A stretch of 7,345 nt of DNA from SZUA-1377 sp964622255 (GTDB taxonomy: Bacteria; Campylobacterota; Campylobacteria; Campylobacterales; QNZT01), in NCBI GenBank assembly GCA_964622255.1, contig CAZUPK010000078.1:1-7345 (forward strand), read 5' to 3'. The translations under genes were made by a program, and so were the position numbers. Positions 6,097 through 7,345 of this stretch are shown piece by piece (the stretch's first letter is position 1; the number at the start of each line of letters is the position of its first letter). Below the pieces are notes generated by a model that did no database searches, had not been told where the DNA came from, and saw only the letters and a program-made list of their open reading frames with translations.

Positions 6097-6115
6097 AAAA
6101 AAATTGATTTTTTTA
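6097..6115 (-). promoter_or_regulatory. A/T block identical to the grpE UP-like element
   Basis: Minus-strand 6115-6099 reads TAAAAAAATCAATTTTT, identical over 17 bases to plus-strand 286-302 and in the same orientation relative to the downstream gene. Here it ends 31 bases before the candidate -10 TATACT, against 25 bases at grpE. On the plus strand it is also a perfect inverted repeat: seven A (6097-6103), TTGA, seven T (6108-6114). It could be an UP element or a binding site for a DNA-bending protein. Chance similarity in AT-rich DNA is possible. Confidence 0.35.
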
Positions 6116-6220
6116 TATTATTTGATTTTAATTATTAATAGTTAAATATATTTAATATTAAAATAATTTTTTATTTTATAAATTTAAATTACTTAGATAC
6201 ATATTGCTATAAAACTCTTT

Positions 6221-6229
6221 TGATAAAAT
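6221..6229 (+). promoter_or_regulatory. extended -10 promoter of glnD
   Basis: TG (6221-6222), one base, then TAAAAT (6224-6229) form an extended -10 element preceded by TTT, with five of six matches to TATAAT. The expected start near 6236 gives a leader of about 24 bases before the ATG at 6260. TTGCTA at 6204-6209 is only 14 bases from the -10, so it is probably not a working -35. Extended -10 promoters without a -35 are usual in this phylum. Confidence 0.5.
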
Positions 6230-6259
6230 ATATTAAAGAAAAATAAAATAGAGAAATTA

Positions 6260-7345
6260 ATGAAATTAGAACAAAAAATAGAGGAGCTTATTTATCAAAA
6301 GGCTGATGATTTTGAAGTCTCAAAACTTATAAAAAATGAGATAAAAAGTTATTTAAACTCCCTAAATGAAGTCTTTGAAAGTGATCAAGGAAAAAACTTT
6401 TTAGTTCGCCATACAAAAAATATAGACTCTATCATAAAAAGTGCTTACAAATACACTCTAAGAACTTTTTTCAAAGATTATCTACCACTTTCAAACTCCA
6501 TACCTATAACTTTGGTGGCCTTAGGCTCTTATGGCAGGGAGCAACTATGTGTTTACTCCGATATAGATCTTATGATAGTTTACGAAGAGATAAATGGCTT
6601 TAGGATAAAAAATATCATAGAAAAGTTTATGCAACTCTTGTGGGATAGCGGTATGAAACTAGGACACAGGGTTCACGAAGTAAGGGAGTTAAAAGATGCA
6701 AGTAGAAGCGATCATACTATAAAAACCGCTCTTATAGAATCAAGATATATAGGTGGAAGTAAACTTTTATGGGTAAAGGTAGAAAACTCTTTAAAAACTA
6801 TCATAAAAGATGAGCCTAAAAAATTTATTTTAGCAAAACTTGATGAGTATCAAAGTAGAAGGAAAAAGTATCCCTTTTCTATGGAACCCGATATCAAAAA
6901 CTCTCCCGGAGGACTTAGGGATTTTAATACTATCTATTGGATAGCAAAAATAAAGTTCAACACACCAAAAATAAAAGAGTTACCATCATATATTATCAGC
7001 TATCACGAATATGACTCTATGCTTAGCTCAATTGAATTTTTATATAGAGTTAGAAGTGCTATGCATCTTGAGTTTGGTAAAAGACAAGACCAAGTTATCA
7101 TAGAGTATGCACCAAACATCGCTAAAAGATTAAATATAAGTGAGAGAAAGCTTGTAAGAAAAAGTTTTCGTGCTATGCACATCATAAGAAACATCTCTCA
7201 AATAGTTATAAAAAGACTAACAAAAGAGATAACATTTAAAAATGAAAATATCTCTAAACTAAAGTCATCATATATAGAAAATGGCATCTTTTTATGCCAA
7301 AACAAACTTTTTAAATCACTAAAGAGAAAAAGAGATAGTTTTTAT
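6260..7345 (+). CDS. glnD: [protein-PII] uridylyltransferase / GlnD-type nucleotidyltransferase (5' part, runs off window)
   Basis: The first 362 residues are present and open to the window edge; GlnD proteins are usually 800-900 residues. GlnD senses glutamine and adds or removes UMP on PII proteins to control nitrogen assimilation. After a helical N-terminal region of about 80 residues, the nucleotidyltransferase motif GSYGREQL (89-96) and YSDIDLM (99-105) supply the metal-binding aspartates D101 and D103. The family signature EPDIKNSPGGLRD (209-221) and a helical domain with FLYRVRSAMHLEFGKRQDQV (260-279) follow. The signature separates GlnD from shorter DUF294-type nucleotidyltransferases. 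The HD hydrolase and ACT sensor domains would lie beyond the window, so bifunctionality is not shown. The ATG at 6260 has only a weak AGAG (6250-6253). It is divergent from the barrel-SPOR cluster, and no PII or amt gene is seen. Confidence 0.88.
   Translation, partial: MKLEQKIEELIYQKADDFEVSKLIKNEIKSYLNSLNEVFESDQGKNFLVRHTKNIDSIIKSAYKYTLRTFFKDYLPLSNSIPITLVALGSYGREQLCVYSDIDLMIVYEEINGFRIKNIIEKFMQLLWDSGMKLGHRVHEVRELKDASRSDHTIKTALIESRYIGGSKLLWVKVENSLKTIIKDEPKKFILAKLDEYQSRRKKYPFSMEPDIKNSPGGLRDFNTIYWIAKIKFNTPKIKELPSYIISYHEYDSMLSSIEFLYRVRSAMHLEFGKRQDQVIIEYAPNIAKRLNISERKLVRKSFRAMHIIRNISQIVIKRLTKEITFKNENISKLKSSYIENGIFLCQNKLFKSLKRKRDSFY

Noticed and set aside
1..7345. CRISPR arrays, tRNA or rRNA genes, insertion sequences, phage or defence genes
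   Set aside because: None seen. There are no regularly spaced repeats, no terminal inverted repeats with a transposase, and no cloverleaf-like sequence. The gene content is core metabolism, chaperones and envelope proteins.

Overview
The window is AT-rich bacterial DNA from a member of the Campylobacterota (Epsilonproteobacteria), probably a free-living or sulfur-metabolising lineage related to Sulfurimonas or Sulfurospirillum. This rests on the lysine-rich, AT-rich codon use, a grpE-dnaK pair, a futalosine-pathway (MqnE-type) radical SAM enzyme, small OmpA-like barrel proteins, and extended -10 promoter style. I cannot assign a genus from this sequence alone.

Left part, plus strand (1-2890): a possible 46-residue ORF of unknown function starts in an ATGA overlap with the end of whatever lies upstream. 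A 230-base non-coding stretch follows. It holds an unusually perfect vegetative promoter: an A/T-rich UP-like block, TTGACA, a 17-base spacer, and TATAAT. A hairpin lies at the predicted 5' end of the transcript. This promoter drives grpE (387-968) and dnaK (990-2873), the nucleotide-exchange factor and Hsp70 of the main chaperone system. The unit ends in a hairpin whose loop contains the dnaK stop codon.

Middle part, minus strand (2942-6029): in transcription order, two tandem related genes for secreted proteins come first, at 6029-5124 and 5051-4032. Each has a signal peptide, an OmpA-like beta-barrel region, a linker and a C-terminal SPOR domain. mqnE (3997-2942, menaquinone biosynthesis) follows 34 bases later. 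The short gap before mqnE holds a GC-rich hairpin that pairs the mqnE Shine-Dalgarno sequence with an exact anti-Shine-Dalgarno copy. This strand converges on dnaK.

Right part, plus strand (6260 to the window edge): the first 362 residues of a GlnD-type PII uridylyltransferase, transcribed divergently from the barrel-SPOR pair. The 230-base divergent region is extremely AT-rich. It carries a likely extended -10 promoter for glnD, a likely promoter with a palindrome for the barrel-SPOR genes, and a 17-base block identical to the UP-like block upstream of grpE.

The least ordinary content is the tandem pair in which a SPOR (peptidoglycan-binding) domain sits where OmpA proteins carry their OmpA-like wall-binding domain. 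The hairpin on the mqnE ribosome binding site is second. The chaperone, MqnE and GlnD genes look like ordinary family members.
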